64,000 nt of DNA from an uncultured bacterium (GCA_950022495.1 CATLLJ010000010.1:16806-80805); one strand, 5' to 3'; shown: positions 33,768-43,459, numbered from the stretch's first letter. Program-made: numbers and translations. The notes: generated by a model from the sequence alone, not told the origin.

Positions 33768-34236
33768 ACCTGATTATAATTTAAAAAGTATTTATAGTAT
33801 AAATTTTGAAGAGTTAACAGAATTGGGAATAAAAGCTGTTTTATTTGATTTAGACAGTACTTTGATGGCATCAAAATCTGCTCAATATTCACAGGAAATG
33901 ATTGATTGGCTGAAAAATGTTCAAAAAGATTTTTTTGTTGCAGTTGTTTCTAATAATAAAAACCCTGATTATATTGAAAAAGTTAAAAATATATCGTTTT
34001 TCCCAATGTTATTTAATGCAGGCAAACCTCGAACAAATGCAGTTAAACAGTTTTTAGCTGAACATAATTTGAATATTTCTGAATGTGTTCTTGTTGGCGA
34101 TAGACCTTTGACAGATGTGTTGTGCGGAAAAAATTTAGGCTGCAAAACTATTCTGGTTGATTCGATTACTGCTGATACTGAATCAAAATTAGTAAGATGT
34201 GTGAGAAGTTTGGAACGTGTTACTATTCGCAGATAG
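33757..34236 (+). CDS. YqeG-family HAD phosphatase
   Basis: 159 residues, HAD subfamily IIIA. Motif I is LFDLDSTLMAS with the nucleophile Asp (typical YqeG proteins have DNT), motif II VVSNNK, the Lys in AGKPRTNA and motif IV LVGDRPLTDVL. The N-terminal KPDYNLKSIYSINFEEL is characteristic of YqeG. Relatives in mitochondria and plants dephosphorylate phosphatidylglycerophosphate, so a role in phospholipid synthesis is possible; bacterial function is not settled. Overlaps the U32 gene. Confidence 0.9.
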   Translation: MFLKPDYNLKSIYSINFEELTELGIKAVLFDLDSTLMASKSAQYSQEMIDWLKNVQKDFFVAVVSNNKNPDYIEKVKNISFFPMLFNAGKPRTNAVKQFLAEHNLNISECVLVGDRPLTDVLCGKNLGCKTILVDSITADTESKLVRCVRSLERVTIRR

Positions 34237-34463
34237 TTTTATACATCCATAGATTGAAATTTTTTAGGATTATCATCTTTTACGAAATGTAAATTCTCTG
34301 AAATAGACTCTATTTGTGTGTTTTACCCGAATATCCTCTATTTGTTGTATTAATATGCGGTTTTTTGCCATAAATCGCTGATTATGATAATATCTATATA
34401 GGAGTATCTGTATTAATGTATATTCCGATTATTATAATTACTTTAATATAATGTATTTATTGA

Positions 34464-35249
34464 ATGGGTGGGAATAAAGTGAACACAAATTTTGATAAGA
34501 AAGAGAGTTTATTGGCAAGTCTAATTGAATTTGCAGGTAAAGGTAAGTCAATATTATCACTGATGGCAGCTGTTGTCATTGTTGGTTTTATAGCTTGTGG
34601 CTGCGGTATTATGGGGGCAAAACAAGAAGAAGCACCTGTGGCAGTTGCTCCAGAACCTCCTATGCCTAAAAAGGAAGTCTCCGTCCCTGCTGAAAATGTT
34701 GAACTGGACGCAAATAAAGCCAGCAATCTGGTTTCATACGATGTTACATCTATAGGCAGAGCTGATCCGTTTATGCCGATTGATGAAATTACTGCTTTTG
34801 ATGAGGCTAGAAGATCTGCACTTGAAGATGCCAGATTACATAATGAATCTATTCAAAAAATTAAGGATATGCAGAATATTTCAGTCCGCGAACTGGATGA
34901 TATCAGTCCGTACAGCTTTAATCTGCCTGTTCCGCCGACATCATTGGCTTCTGCATCTTCTGCAGCAGCAAAAATTACAAGAACAAAAGTTGTTGGTATT
35001 ATGTATAACAAGGTAAGTCCGTCTGCAATTATTAACGTTGATGATAAAGATTATCTTGTAAGAATTGGCGATAAAATTATCGGACAAGAATATAAAGTTG
35101 TTCAAATAAATCCTTCAATAATAACTGTTAGTTTAGGTTCAAATGTCTATTCTGCAAGTATTGGGGAATTATTCTCAAGAGATGATTTTGATAGAACACA
35201 AAACGATTTGTATAATTTGAAAAACAGATTTGGCGGTAGAAAAAGTTAA
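34464..35249 (+). CDS. PilP/GspC-like pilus assembly protein
   Basis: 261 residues from the ATG; a GTG at 34479 follows GGTGGGA and may be the true start, since a TATAAT at 34447-34452 lies just upstream. One membrane segment (about 33-52, ending ACGCGIM) is followed by a Pro/Ala/Glu linker and a C-terminal beta-rich domain: GRADPFMP, then TKVVGIMYNKVSPSAIINV, YLVRIGDKIIGQEYKVVQIN. This is the PilP/GspC homology-region pattern that links the inner-membrane platform to the secretin. First gene of the pilus operon, 25 bases before the secretin gene. Confidence 0.8.
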   Translation: MGGNKVNTNFDKKESLLASLIEFAGKGKSILSLMAAVVIVGFIACGCGIMGAKQEEAPVAVAPEPPMPKKEVSVPAENVELDANKASNLVSYDVTSIGRADPFMPIDEITAFDEARRSALEDARLHNESIQKIKDMQNISVRELDDISPYSFNLPVPPTSLASASSAAAKITRTKVVGIMYNKVSPSAIINVDDKDYLVRIGDKIIGQEYKVVQINPSIITVSLGSNVYSASIGELFSRDDFDRTQNDLYNLKNRFGGRKS

Positions 35250-35274
35250 TTTTAAATAATAAGCAGGAGCAAAT

Positions 35275-37218
35275 ATGAAAAATAAGATTAGAGAAAAAAT
35301 TATTGCAAGTATTATGTTATCAGCATTTGCTGTAACTAATTGCTTTACAACAGCAACATTTGCTATGGATGATTATTACGGCTATAGCGAAATGAATAGA
35401 CCTGCAATCAGGTCAGGTGAATCTCAAAATTCAGTTAATATGGATACCGGGATTTCTATTTCAAATGCTGATTCAGTTGTTAATTTAAGTTTGAGAGATG
35501 CAGATATCAGACAAGTGTTGAGAATGTTTGCAGATCAAGCAGGTATGAATATAATTTTTTCACCATCAATAACAGAGGGTACTGTTACTATGGATTTGGT
35601 GGATATTCCTCTACAGGAAGCCTTAAATCTTGTTGTTAAAACAAATGATTTGTTCTATGACATTCAAGCAAATACTTTGCTTATCTCTAAAAAATCCGAA
35701 GCAATGTCTGTTGCTAAAAAGGATATGACTTTGATTCCTGTAAAATATGTTAATGCTGCGGCTCTTGCATCATTCTTGAATACTAATATATTTAAAAATG
35801 ATTCTGTAAAACCAGGCGTTTCAGTGAAACCGGTTGTTACAATCAACCCTGCAACCAATGAATTGATTGTTATGGGTACTGCTAACGATGCAAAAATTGC
35901 AAGACAAATTGTAGAACAATTTGATAAAAAACCTGCAGTTACAACATTTAAAGTTAACCATACTACTCCGGCAGAAATGGCAGATATGATTTGTTCATCA
36001 TTACTTCCAACTACACTTTCATCTGAAGGTGGCGGCGGAGGCGGCGGTGGTTCAAGTGCCGGCGGTGGTGGCGGATCCTCTGAAGCTCCAACAGGCTTTG
36101 CATCAGGCGTTCCAACAGGTTTTGCGTCAGATGAATCATCTGAAAGCAGCGAAGGCGGAAGCGGCGGTGGCGGCGGAAGCTTTGCTGTCGGCGGAGGTAA
36201 GTTGCTTTGTACACTTGATTCATCAGCTTCTTCTGATGGTTTGGAAGGCTTATCATTAAAGAATTTATCAGTTTCATACTTCCCGACTCTTGGTACTATT
36301 CAGATTATTGGCGGTTCAGAATCTCAACTTGAAATGATTAGAGATTATATTGCTGCTAATGATAAAAAGACTCCTCAAGCTTATCTTGAAGTTCAAATTA
36401 TTTCACTTTCTGAATCTGGAAGTAAAACATTTGATAATACATGGCAGTTCTTGAGTAAAAATTTCTCATTTAATGCTAATGGCGGTCTTGGAACTAATAG
36501 TATGTATCCTGTGTTCTTTGCAGGTAAGGGTTATACTCTTGTTAATACCAAAGATGGCTGGGATGATGAAAAACAACGTTATGAAACTACCGGTGTTGTT
36601 CAAAAATGGAGTACTTCTCCGCAATTAGTATACTCTATGAATTATATTATTGAAAACGATAAAGGTAGAGTACTTGCTAATCCAAGACTTTTAGTTACAA
36701 GCGGTCAAAGTTCAACTATTGACTTAACTGCTGATTATATTTCAAAAGTTACTACTCAATATTTGGATAATGGTTCTTCTACTGGATCTCAGGTTCAAAA
36801 AGAATATGAAATTAAAGATGATAATGGTATAAAAGTATCAATTACACCATTTATCAGTCCGGATGGATATGTAACTCTTGATATCAAACCTCAGTATTCA
36901 ACTATTGCAACTCAGGTTACTACTCCTGGTGAAGTTGATGGTGAACGTGATATTGTTGCAACCTTACTTCAAAGACGTAATCTTGATTTGAAAGGTATAC
37001 GTATCAAAGATGGTGAAACTTTGGTAATCGGCGGTATGATTCAAGAAACTGAAACTAAATCAGTGAAGAAAATTCCGTTCTTAGGTGACTTACCGGTTGT
37101 TGGTATGTTCTTTAGATCAACTGGTACTACTAAGAGAAAAGATGAAATGGTTATGATGATTACACCTCAGATAATCATTGATACAGAAGATGCAGTTGCA
37201 GATGATACAACCTTATAA
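35275..37218 (+). CDS. Secretin (PilQ/GspD family)
   Basis: 647 residues. Signal peptide 1-30; N0/STN domain (about 65-130, LSLRDADIRQVLRMFADQAG); N1-type domains; C-terminal secretin barrel with GRVLANPRLLVTSGQ and IGGMIQETETKSVKKIPFLGDLPVVG (quoted in outline). It forms the outer-membrane channel for pili or secreted pseudopilins. Between residues about 245 and 308 lies a long Gly/Ser-rich insertion with two near-copies of APTGFAS/VPTGFAS, unusual for the family. AGGAG precedes the ATG. The stop codon sits in the middle of a perfect 30-bp palindrome. Confidence 0.94.
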   Translation: MKNKIREKIIASIMLSAFAVTNCFTTATFAMDDYYGYSEMNRPAIRSGESQNSVNMDTGISISNADSVVNLSLRDADIRQVLRMFADQAGMNIIFSPSITEGTVTMDLVDIPLQEALNLVVKTNDLFYDIQANTLLISKKSEAMSVAKKDMTLIPVKYVNAAALASFLNTNIFKNDSVKPGVSVKPVVTINPATNELIVMGTANDAKIARQIVEQFDKKPAVTTFKVNHTTPAEMADMICSSLLPTTLSSEGGGGGGGGSSAGGGGGSSEAPTGFASGVPTGFASDESSESSEGGSGGGGGSFAVGGGKLLCTLDSSASSDGLEGLSLKNLSVSYFPTLGTIQIIGGSESQLEMIRDYIAANDKKTPQAYLEVQIISLSESGSKTFDNTWQFLSKNFSFNANGGLGTNSMYPVFFAGKGYTLVNTKDGWDDEKQRYETTGVVQKWSTSPQLVYSMNYIIENDKGRVLANPRLLVTSGQSSTIDLTADYISKVTTQYLDNGSSTGSQVQKEYEIKDDNGIKVSITPFISPDGYVTLDIKPQYSTIATQVTTPGEVDGERDIVATLLQRRNLDLKGIRIKDGETLVIGGMIQETETKSVKKIPFLGDLPVVGMFFRSTGTTKRKDEMVMMITPQIIIDTEDAVADDTTL

Positions 37219-37230
37219 GGTTGTATCATC
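37201..37230 (+). repeat. Perfect 30-bp palindrome over the secretin stop codon
   Basis: All 30 bases are self-complementary (left arm GATGATACAACCTTA), with the TAA stop at 37216-37218. No T-run follows. It may protect the mRNA end or dampen read-through from the secretin to the ATPase gene. Confidence 0.8.
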
Positions 37231-37279
37231 TATATAACAAATTATCCTTTTACTAAGAAGAGAAATATTATTAAAATAA

Positions 37280-39328
37280 ATGAATGCACTGATATTAAGA
37301 TTAAAAAATAGTATAGATAAAAAAATACTTAACAGTATTGATAAAAATCTTATGGGACAACATCTGTTTGTTCCTATTAGTGTCAAGGATAATTTTTTAT
37401 TTGTAGCAGTTTCAAAAAATTCTAATAAAGACGAAATCAATACTCTATTAAAAAATACATTTTCACAATCTATAAAATTTATGTTGGTTGGAGAAGATGA
37501 TTTAAAAGAGTTATTATCTGATTTAGTTCCTGGTGTTGTGGTTCCTGCGGCAACAAGCGATACTGCTAACTCAACCGAAGGGCAGGTTTCTAAAGCAAAT
37601 AATTCTCCTAAGGGAAAATTAGGGGAAATGCTCGTATCAGAAGGTCTTTTGAGCGATGTTCAATTAATGAAAGCTCTTGCTGAATCAAAACGCAAAGGTA
37701 TACCTATTGGTTCTATGCTTTTTGAAATGGGCTTAATTTCATTGAGCCAATTGAAAACTGTTTTGCATTCTCAAACCGGTTATGAAATTGTTACAGAAGA
37801 TCAGTTATCTAATCAGAAAAACTTTGTAAATATTCTTCCTGAAGATTTTATTAAGTCTAATTCTGTTATTCCAATTTCTTCTGATGGAAAAAATCTTGTT
37901 GTCGGTGTTGTAAAACCTTTAAAACAGGATATTATAAAAGAAATTATTTATCTTACAGGTCAGAGTCCGAAACAGTTATTGATGACTCATTATGAGTTTT
38001 CTACTGCAATCAATACATTCTTCTCTGAACAAAAAAGACAAACTGATGAAATTCTTGAACAAATTAAAACAGAAACACTGGATTCTGAAGAAGAAGCAAC
38101 TCTCTGGGAACAGGTTGATGCTGAATTACAAGATTCTACCGGTTCTGTTGCGAAATTTGTTAACCAGATTATTACCAATGGTATTGATAATAAGGTATCC
38201 GATATTCACATTGAACCGCGATTGAACGGGTATATTGTTCGTTACAGAAAAGATGGTATGCTTCAAAAGGTTCTTGATGTACCTCAAAAAGTAGAAACTT
38301 CTGTAATTGCCCGTTTCAAGGTTATGGCAAGAATGAATATTGCAGAAAACAGACGTCCTCAGGATGGTACCTTCTCAATATCTTATAACGGATGCTCTTA
38401 TGACTTCCGTATTAACACTCTTCCTGTTTCTGGTAAGGAAAAGGTCTGTATCCGTATTTTGGCTCCGGCGGTTTCTCTTGCTTCAAATGACAAGGAAATT
38501 AAGCTTGTTGGTGCTATAGACGGTGATATTGATAAAGTTAAACAAATGGTATCTTGTCCGAATGGTATTATCTTAACTTCAGGTCCTACAGGTTCCGGTA
38601 AAACTACAACTCTTTATTCTGTATTGAAGAGTTTGAATGATGAGTCTGTAAATATTACTACGATTGAAGACCCGATAGAAATCAAGTTGGAAGGTATTAA
38701 CCAATCACAAATTAACGCTAAAGCTGGTATTACATTTGCATCTTGTATGAGAGCTATCTTGCGTCAGGACCCTGATATTATTCTTGTCGGTGAAATTCGT
38801 GACTATGAAACTCTTGAAATTGCAATCTCAGCAGCATTGACAGGTCACTTAGTATTAAGTACTGTCCACACAAACTCTGCTGCTGCTACAGTTACACGTC
38901 TTATTGAAATGGGTGCAAAAGATTACCTTGTATCTTCAACTTTATCAGGTGTAATCGCTCAACGTCTTGTAAGAAGACTTTGTGATGACTGTAAAGAAGA
39001 ATATCATTGCACCAGAGAAGAAGCAATGATGGTAACCAGAGACGAAGCTGAAATCAAAAAGATTATGGAAACTCCGATTTACAGAGCAAGAGGATGTAAT
39101 AAATGCGGATTCCAGGGATATAAAGGTCGTCTCGGGGTTTACGAAATCATGCAGATTACAAAAGAAATTAAAAAACTTATTGCACAGGGTGCTCATGACC
39201 TTGAAATTGAGGAAAGTGCAGTTGCAAATGGTATGACAACTCTTCACAAATCGTGTTATCAACATATTATGAAGGGTATGACTACTATTGATGAATTTGT
39301 CAGAGTATTAGGTATGGCAGGCGAGTAG
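37280..39328 (+). CDS. Type II secretion/type IV pilus assembly ATPase
   Basis: 682 residues, GspE/PilB family. An N-terminal GspE-II domain (about 115-180, KLGEMLVSEGLLSDVQLMKA) precedes the ATPase: Walker A GPTGSGKTTT near 434, Asp box ITTIEDPIE, Walker B ILVGEIRD, His box TGHLVLSTVHTNSAA. A tetracysteine zinc module follows (CDDC ... CNKCG). It is the cytoplasmic hexameric motor that drives pseudopilin assembly. No Shine-Dalgarno is seen; TATTAT seven bases before the ATG hints at an additional internal promoter after the palindrome. Confidence 0.95.
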   Translation: MNALILRLKNSIDKKILNSIDKNLMGQHLFVPISVKDNFLFVAVSKNSNKDEINTLLKNTFSQSIKFMLVGEDDLKELLSDLVPGVVVPAATSDTANSTEGQVSKANNSPKGKLGEMLVSEGLLSDVQLMKALAESKRKGIPIGSMLFEMGLISLSQLKTVLHSQTGYEIVTEDQLSNQKNFVNILPEDFIKSNSVIPISSDGKNLVVGVVKPLKQDIIKEIIYLTGQSPKQLLMTHYEFSTAINTFFSEQKRQTDEILEQIKTETLDSEEEATLWEQVDAELQDSTGSVAKFVNQIITNGIDNKVSDIHIEPRLNGYIVRYRKDGMLQKVLDVPQKVETSVIARFKVMARMNIAENRRPQDGTFSISYNGCSYDFRINTLPVSGKEKVCIRILAPAVSLASNDKEIKLVGAIDGDIDKVKQMVSCPNGIILTSGPTGSGKTTTLYSVLKSLNDESVNITTIEDPIEIKLEGINQSQINAKAGITFASCMRAILRQDPDIILVGEIRDYETLEIAISAALTGHLVLSTVHTNSAAATVTRLIEMGAKDYLVSSTLSGVIAQRLVRRLCDDCKEEYHCTREEAMMVTRDEAEIKKIMETPIYRARGCNKCGFQGYKGRLGVYEIMQITKEIKKLIAQGAHDLEIEESAVANGMTTLHKSCYQHIMKGMTTIDEFVRVLGMAGE

Positions 39329-39335
39329 GAAAGTT

Positions 39336-40553
39336 ATGACAGTTTATAATTATACAGCATTAAAAGATGGTACAAATGAAATAGTTAAAGGTAAAGTTGA
39401 AGCCGATGACTTGCGTGAAGCTCGTGCAGCGGTAAAACGTTTAGGCTTTACTGCAACTAATATTACAGAAGAAAAAGAAGCTAAAAAGGTTGAGAAAAAA
39501 GTTCGCGGCGGTGCAATGCCAAAACTCGGACTTTCAGAGCAAATTGACTTTACTTCTACACTTCAAATTCTTGCAGCAGCAGGTATTCCGATTATTGAAT
39601 CCTTGCTGTTTATTGAAAACGATGCTGCAAAATTGAAAATTAGGCAGGTTGCAACAGAATTAAGACGTCAAATTATGAACGGCGGCACATTTGCAGGTAC
39701 GGTTGCAAAATATCCTGAACAATTTGGTCAAGTTTATATCGGTCTTGTTAGAGCCGGTGAAGATTCCGGTGAATTGGAAAAAACGTTAGACCGTTTGTTA
39801 GAGTTATTAAACAAACAGGCTGCAATTAAGGCAAAAGTTATTGGTACATTGATGTATCCGGTATTCGTAATTTTGCTTGCTGTATTTATCGTTGTAGTCA
39901 TGCTTGTATTCGTATTCCCTGTATTTAAAGAAATGTTCGATTCAATGGGTATGCAGCTTCCTTGGATTACACGTGTCTTAATGGAAATGGGGTTATTCTT
40001 AAAGAAAAATTGGCTCGGTATTCCAATTGGTTTTGCTGCAATTGGTGCGTTTATTAACTTCCTGTTCCGCTGGAAACCTAGTAAATGGAAAATTGATGAA
40101 TGGACATTAAAAATTCCGGTATTAACTGATTTAATACAGTATTCAAATTTTGCAAACTTTATTGCGGTTATGCAGGTTGCATACGACGCAGGTGTACCGA
40201 TTTTGGAATGTTTGTATCTGTCTAATATGACATTAACAAATCATACATTAGAAACAAGGGTTGAAGAGGCAACAGTAAAAGTTCAACAAGGTCAGCACCT
40301 TTCTGCGGCACTTCGTTCTACAAGAACAATGCCTAAAATGATTTTGTTCATGATTGCGACAGGTGAACAGTCAGGTCGTTTGGGTGACATGCTTGGACAG
40401 GCAACAAATTATATTGATAAGCAGTTAGATACAATTATTGATATTATGACCAAGATGATTGAGCCGATAATGTTAGTTGTAATCGGTACAATCGTACTTA
40501 TCCTTGCTGCTGCACTATATCTGCCATTGTTCGCATCTTACATGGGTATGTAG
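39336..40553 (+). CDS. Type II secretion/type IV pilus inner-membrane platform protein
   Basis: 405 residues, GspF/PilC family. Two T2SSF domains (about 70-190 and 270-395) surround three membrane helices (near 175-200, 225-245, 380-402). LSEQIDFTSTLQILAAAGIPI and the second-domain GEQSGRLGDMLGQ are typical. It links the motor to the growing pseudopilus. AGGAAAG precedes the ATG, seven bases after the ATPase stop, so the two are co-expressed. No pilM/N/O genes or prepilin peptidase are nearby. Confidence 0.95.
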   Translation: MTVYNYTALKDGTNEIVKGKVEADDLREARAAVKRLGFTATNITEEKEAKKVEKKVRGGAMPKLGLSEQIDFTSTLQILAAAGIPIIESLLFIENDAAKLKIRQVATELRRQIMNGGTFAGTVAKYPEQFGQVYIGLVRAGEDSGELEKTLDRLLELLNKQAAIKAKVIGTLMYPVFVILLAVFIVVVMLVFVFPVFKEMFDSMGMQLPWITRVLMEMGLFLKKNWLGIPIGFAAIGAFINFLFRWKPSKWKIDEWTLKIPVLTDLIQYSNFANFIAVMQVAYDAGVPILECLYLSNMTLTNHTLETRVEEATVKVQQGQHLSAALRSTRTMPKMILFMIATGEQSGRLGDMLGQATNYIDKQLDTIIDIMTKMIEPIMLVVIGTIVLILAAALYLPLFASYMGM

Positions 40554-40616
40554 TCCTCGCCGGACGGTGCGGTATGTCACCAAATAGATTAGTCAGATGT
40601 TAATTTGATGATAATA

Positions 40617-40656
40617 AAAAAACAAAAAGACTTTGGCAGCCCCGAAGTCTTTTTTA
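40617..40656 (+). terminator. Terminator after the pilus operon
   Basis: AAAGACTT and AAGTCTTT pair around TGGCAGCCCCG and end in a T-run. The T-run runs directly into the ribosome site (AAAGGAG) of the SDR gene. Confidence 0.75.
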
Positions 40657-40670
40657 AAGGAGATAAATAC

Positions 40671-41480
40671 ATGAAAACAATAGTTATAACAGGTTCAACT
40701 TCAGGAATTGGAAAAGAACTGGTTAAAATTTTTTCGCAGGATAATAATTGGCATGTTTTTGCGGGATATAGAAATAAAGATTTAATTACCTCGCAGGACA
40801 ATGTTGAATATTTTTATATGGATATGACAAATCGAAAATCTATTGCAGATGCAGCCGAATTGATTAAATCTAAAGTTGATAAAATTGATGTGTTGATAAA
40901 TGTTGCCGGCTGTGTTGTTGCAGGTCCTATCGAAAAAATTGATACTGATAAATTGCGTGAACAATTTGATGTGAATACGTTTTCACATCTTGAATTTGTC
41001 CAAAATCTTGTTGAACCCCTATCCAACGGGAAAATTATTAATGTAAGTTCGATGGCAAGTTTCGGACATTTCCCATTTATCAGTCCATATTGTGCATCAA
41101 AAAGAGCTATGGATATTTTCTTTAATGCATTTGCTATTGAAAATCATCACAATATTAAAGTTGTTTCAGTTAAACCGGGTGTTATTGCAACGCCTATCTG
41201 GCAGAAATCTGTCAATTCAAATGAAAAATTATTGAATAACTGTGAAGGTTACGAAAAAGAAATGGAATTCATGAAAAAGAACGCTCTTAAAAATACAACA
41301 AAGGGAATTGCTGTTGATAAGGCTGCTTATTTTATTAAGAAAATTGCTTGTAAAAATAACCCGAAATCTTCTTATACTATTGGTGCAGATGCAGGATTTG
41401 CAAAGTTTTTATCATTATTTTCGCAGGATGTCATTAATTCTATTATTAAGTTTGGCTTGAAGAAAAGAATAAATTCTTAA
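40671..41480 (+). CDS. Short-chain dehydrogenase/reductase
   Basis: 269 residues from MKTIVITG (AAAGGAG upstream); the frame from 40605 crosses the terminator and was rejected. Classical SDR: cofactor loop TGSTSGIGKE, then NVAGCVVAGP, catalytic Ser in INVSSMASFG and the YCASKRA motif (Tyr and Lys), then VKPGVIATPIW. The lack of an Asp after the second strand does not decide between NAD and NADP. Relatives act on steroids, retinoids or fatty-acid derivatives; the substrate is not predictable. Monocistronic. Confidence 0.9.
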   Translation: MKTIVITGSTSGIGKELVKIFSQDNNWHVFAGYRNKDLITSQDNVEYFYMDMTNRKSIADAAELIKSKVDKIDVLINVAGCVVAGPIEKIDTDKLREQFDVNTFSHLEFVQNLVEPLSNGKIINVSSMASFGHFPFISPYCASKRAMDIFFNAFAIENHHNIKVVSVKPGVIATPIWQKSVNSNEKLLNNCEGYEKEMEFMKKNALKNTTKGIAVDKAAYFIKKIACKNNPKSSYTIGADAGFAKFLSLFSQDVINSIIKFGLKKRINS

Positions 41481-41549
41481 TTTTACTAGCAAAAAAAAAA
41501 TTGTTTGTTTTTAATATGTATGTGCTAAATTTAATAAAGGAGTAAATAC

Positions 41550-42092
41550 ATGCAAGTACAAAATAATAGTTCACAATCTTTTAATGGTATCCGTATTCAA
41601 ACATCTAAGATGAATAGAGTCCAAAAGGCTATAAGTAATTCGATTTCTGATGCTTTAGATTATTTACCGGTTTATGATAGAGCGTGTGATGAAGCTCTGG
41701 ATATTTATATGTTACCGGCAAGAAATAATTCAAAAGCTGTAACCGTTCGTATTATGGATCAGCACAGCGATACATTTGTAAGAGATAATGATAGAAAAAT
41801 TATGAGTACTGAAGCTTATTCAGGCAGAGTGTTTGAAGCTGTTGATAATATTAGATTACAATTACTTAAAATATTTAAGGGCGATGTACAACGTCCAAGA
41901 CATGATGTGGACAAAATAATAGAACGAAAAACTGATTTAGCGAGATTAAGACCGGAACTTTATGATGGTATTCCTGAAAGTTTAGCTGGATATCGACCAT
42001 ATTTGGAAGAAGATGCAGCTAGAGCAAATGTTGCAGATGAAATTGTTAGAAGTCATCGTGGTTCTAATTTTGAAGAAAATAGTCTTTTCTAA
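41550..42092 (+). CDS. Unknown protein with N-terminal SFNG motif
   Basis: 180 residues, not recognised. It begins MQVQNNSSQSFNGIRIQTSK: a polar N-terminus with an aromatic-Gly motif at 10-13 like other unknown proteins in this window. The rest is an alpha/beta domain with ALDIYMLPARNNSKAVTVRI, a central beta region and an acidic, Arg-rich end. No membrane segment or catalytic motif. Strong AAAGGAG; own terminator. Single-gene unit. Confidence 0.8.
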   Translation: MQVQNNSSQSFNGIRIQTSKMNRVQKAISNSISDALDYLPVYDRACDEALDIYMLPARNNSKAVTVRIMDQHSDTFVRDNDRKIMSTEAYSGRVFEAVDNIRLQLLKIFKGDVQRPRHDVDKIIERKTDLARLRPELYDGIPESLAGYRPYLEEDAARANVADEIVRSHRGSNFEENSLF

Positions 42093-42115
42093 TATTTGTA
42101 GATAAATAATAAAAT

Positions 42116-42153
42116 AAAAAAAAGGAACCTTCTTGAAAAGGTTCCTTTTTTTT
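42116..42153. terminator. Bidirectional terminator
   Basis: AAAAAGGAACC pairs with GGTTCCTTTTT around a ten-base loop; it lies between convergent 41550 and fabZ. Confidence 0.9.
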
Positions 42154-42168
42154 ATTTAACCATTGTCA

Positions 42169-42621
42169 TTATGTTAAAGCAAAAGTCATATCAGCTTCAA
42201 CACAGACCTTACCGTCAACTCTGCCGATACCATGAGCTTTGCAGATAGGTCCTTTAATTTTTGTTAATTCGATTTCCATATCAAATCTGTCGCCAGGTCT
42301 TACGATATTTTTAAATCTTACACCGTCAACACCTGCATACAATGCTAATTTACCTTTATTTTGAGGTAATGAAAGCAATACAGGTGCAGAACATTGAGCC
42401 AAAGCTTCCAATTGCAAAACTCCAGGCATAATAGGATTTCCCGGGAAGTGTCCTTGAAAGAAGCCTTCGTTCATAGTCATATTTTTGTAACCTTTTGAAT
42501 ATTTACCCGGTATGCATTCAGTAATTCTGTCAACAAGCAAGAACGGGTATCTGTGAGGAAGCATTTCCATAATTTGTTGTATATCCATAGATATAACTTC
42601 TTCTTTAATTTCTTCTGTCAT
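42169..42621 (-). CDS. fabZ: 3-hydroxyacyl-ACP dehydratase
   Basis: 150 residues. It dehydrates beta-hydroxyacyl-ACP in fatty-acid elongation. Hot-dog fold motifs: LPHRYPFLLVDRI with catalytic His, and GHFPGNPIMPGVLQLEALAQ with the catalytic Glu. GGAGAG precedes the ATG. It is the last gene of rfaE2-lpxD-lpxC-fabZ, where its product competes with the lipid A enzymes for the same hydroxyacyl-ACP; this neighbourhood is conserved in Gram-negative bacteria. Confidence 0.96.
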   Translation of the reverse strand: MTEEIKEEVISMDIQQIMEMLPHRYPFLLVDRITECIPGKYSKGYKNMTMNEGFFQGHFPGNPIMPGVLQLEALAQCSAPVLLSLPQNKGKLALYAGVDGVRFKNIVRPGDRFDMEIELTKIKGPICKAHGIGRVDGKVCVEADMTFALT

Positions 42622-42632
42622 GTTTTCTCTCC

Positions 42633-43451
42633 TTATATTTCTATCAATTTTTCTTTTAACATCTTTGCAGTTTTTACATGAACTGCATGACCTGCTTCTT
42701 TTGCTAAGATTTGGCAGCGAAGATTTAGAGGATTTATACCGGTCAAATATAAATCTCCAATTAAATCTAAAATTTTATGTTTAATTTGTTCATTTTCAGA
42801 ACGAAGTTCTGTTGTGTATCCGCCGTCTTCAGTGAAGCCGACAGTATTTTCCTGCGTTACACCCTGAGCAAAACCAAGCATTTGATATTTTTTCAGGTCT
42901 TTATAAAAACCGAAAGTTCTGGCTTCTATAATTTCATATTTATTTTTGGGATTATAGTTAACAAATCTTCTTGTAACATCCGGATGGTCGTAATTTACAG
43001 CATAAGAAATAAATAAATTATCACTCGGTAAAATTACAAGACTTGTTTTGCCGTTCAAATAATATACAGGTTCAGATACTGTATAGTATTTTTCTTTTGC
43101 AAAAAACGGTCTGTCTGTTCCAGCTTCTTTAAAAGCTTCTACCCATTGTTTAGAACTGCCGTCTAAGATAGGAACTTCTTCTTCTGTCATGCAGATATCA
43201 ACTGAATCAATATGGCAGAATGCTAAAGCTGCGGTTAAATGTTCTGTTAACATTGCACGTGCTTTTTTAGAACCTAACACTACGCAATGATCTGTAGAAA
43301 CTACATTTTCAACACTTCCTGTAAATGAATCTTTATCTTTTACGAAGTATCTTATTTGACCGGAGTTTGAGGGAAATAATGTTACCTGACAAGGCTTGTT
43401 TTTCATCAAGCCATTGCCGGTAATTTTAACTTCTTTTTTTAGTGTAACCAT
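42633..43451 (-). CDS. lpxC: UDP-3-O-acyl-N-acetylglucosamine deacetylase
   Basis: 272 residues. It performs the committed zinc-dependent deacetylation in lipid A synthesis. Zinc and catalytic motifs are visible: LTEHLTAALAF (first His), LDGSSKQWVEAF, HKILDLIGDLYLTG (His and Asp) and AGHAVHVK (general acid His). Length is a little under the E. coli enzyme. It sits 11 bases before fabZ and eight after lpxD. No lpxA is seen in this cluster. Confidence 0.95.
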   Translation of the reverse strand: MVTLKKEVKITGNGLMKNKPCQVTLFPSNSGQIRYFVKDKDSFTGSVENVVSTDHCVVLGSKKARAMLTEHLTAALAFCHIDSVDICMTEEEVPILDGSSKQWVEAFKEAGTDRPFFAKEKYYTVSEPVYYLNGKTSLVILPSDNLFISYAVNYDHPDVTRRFVNYNPKNKYEIIEARTFGFYKDLKKYQMLGFAQGVTQENTVGFTEDGGYTTELRSENEQIKHKILDLIGDLYLTGINPLNLRCQILAKEAGHAVHVKTAKMLKEKLIEI

Positions 43452-43459
43452 TTGTTAGA

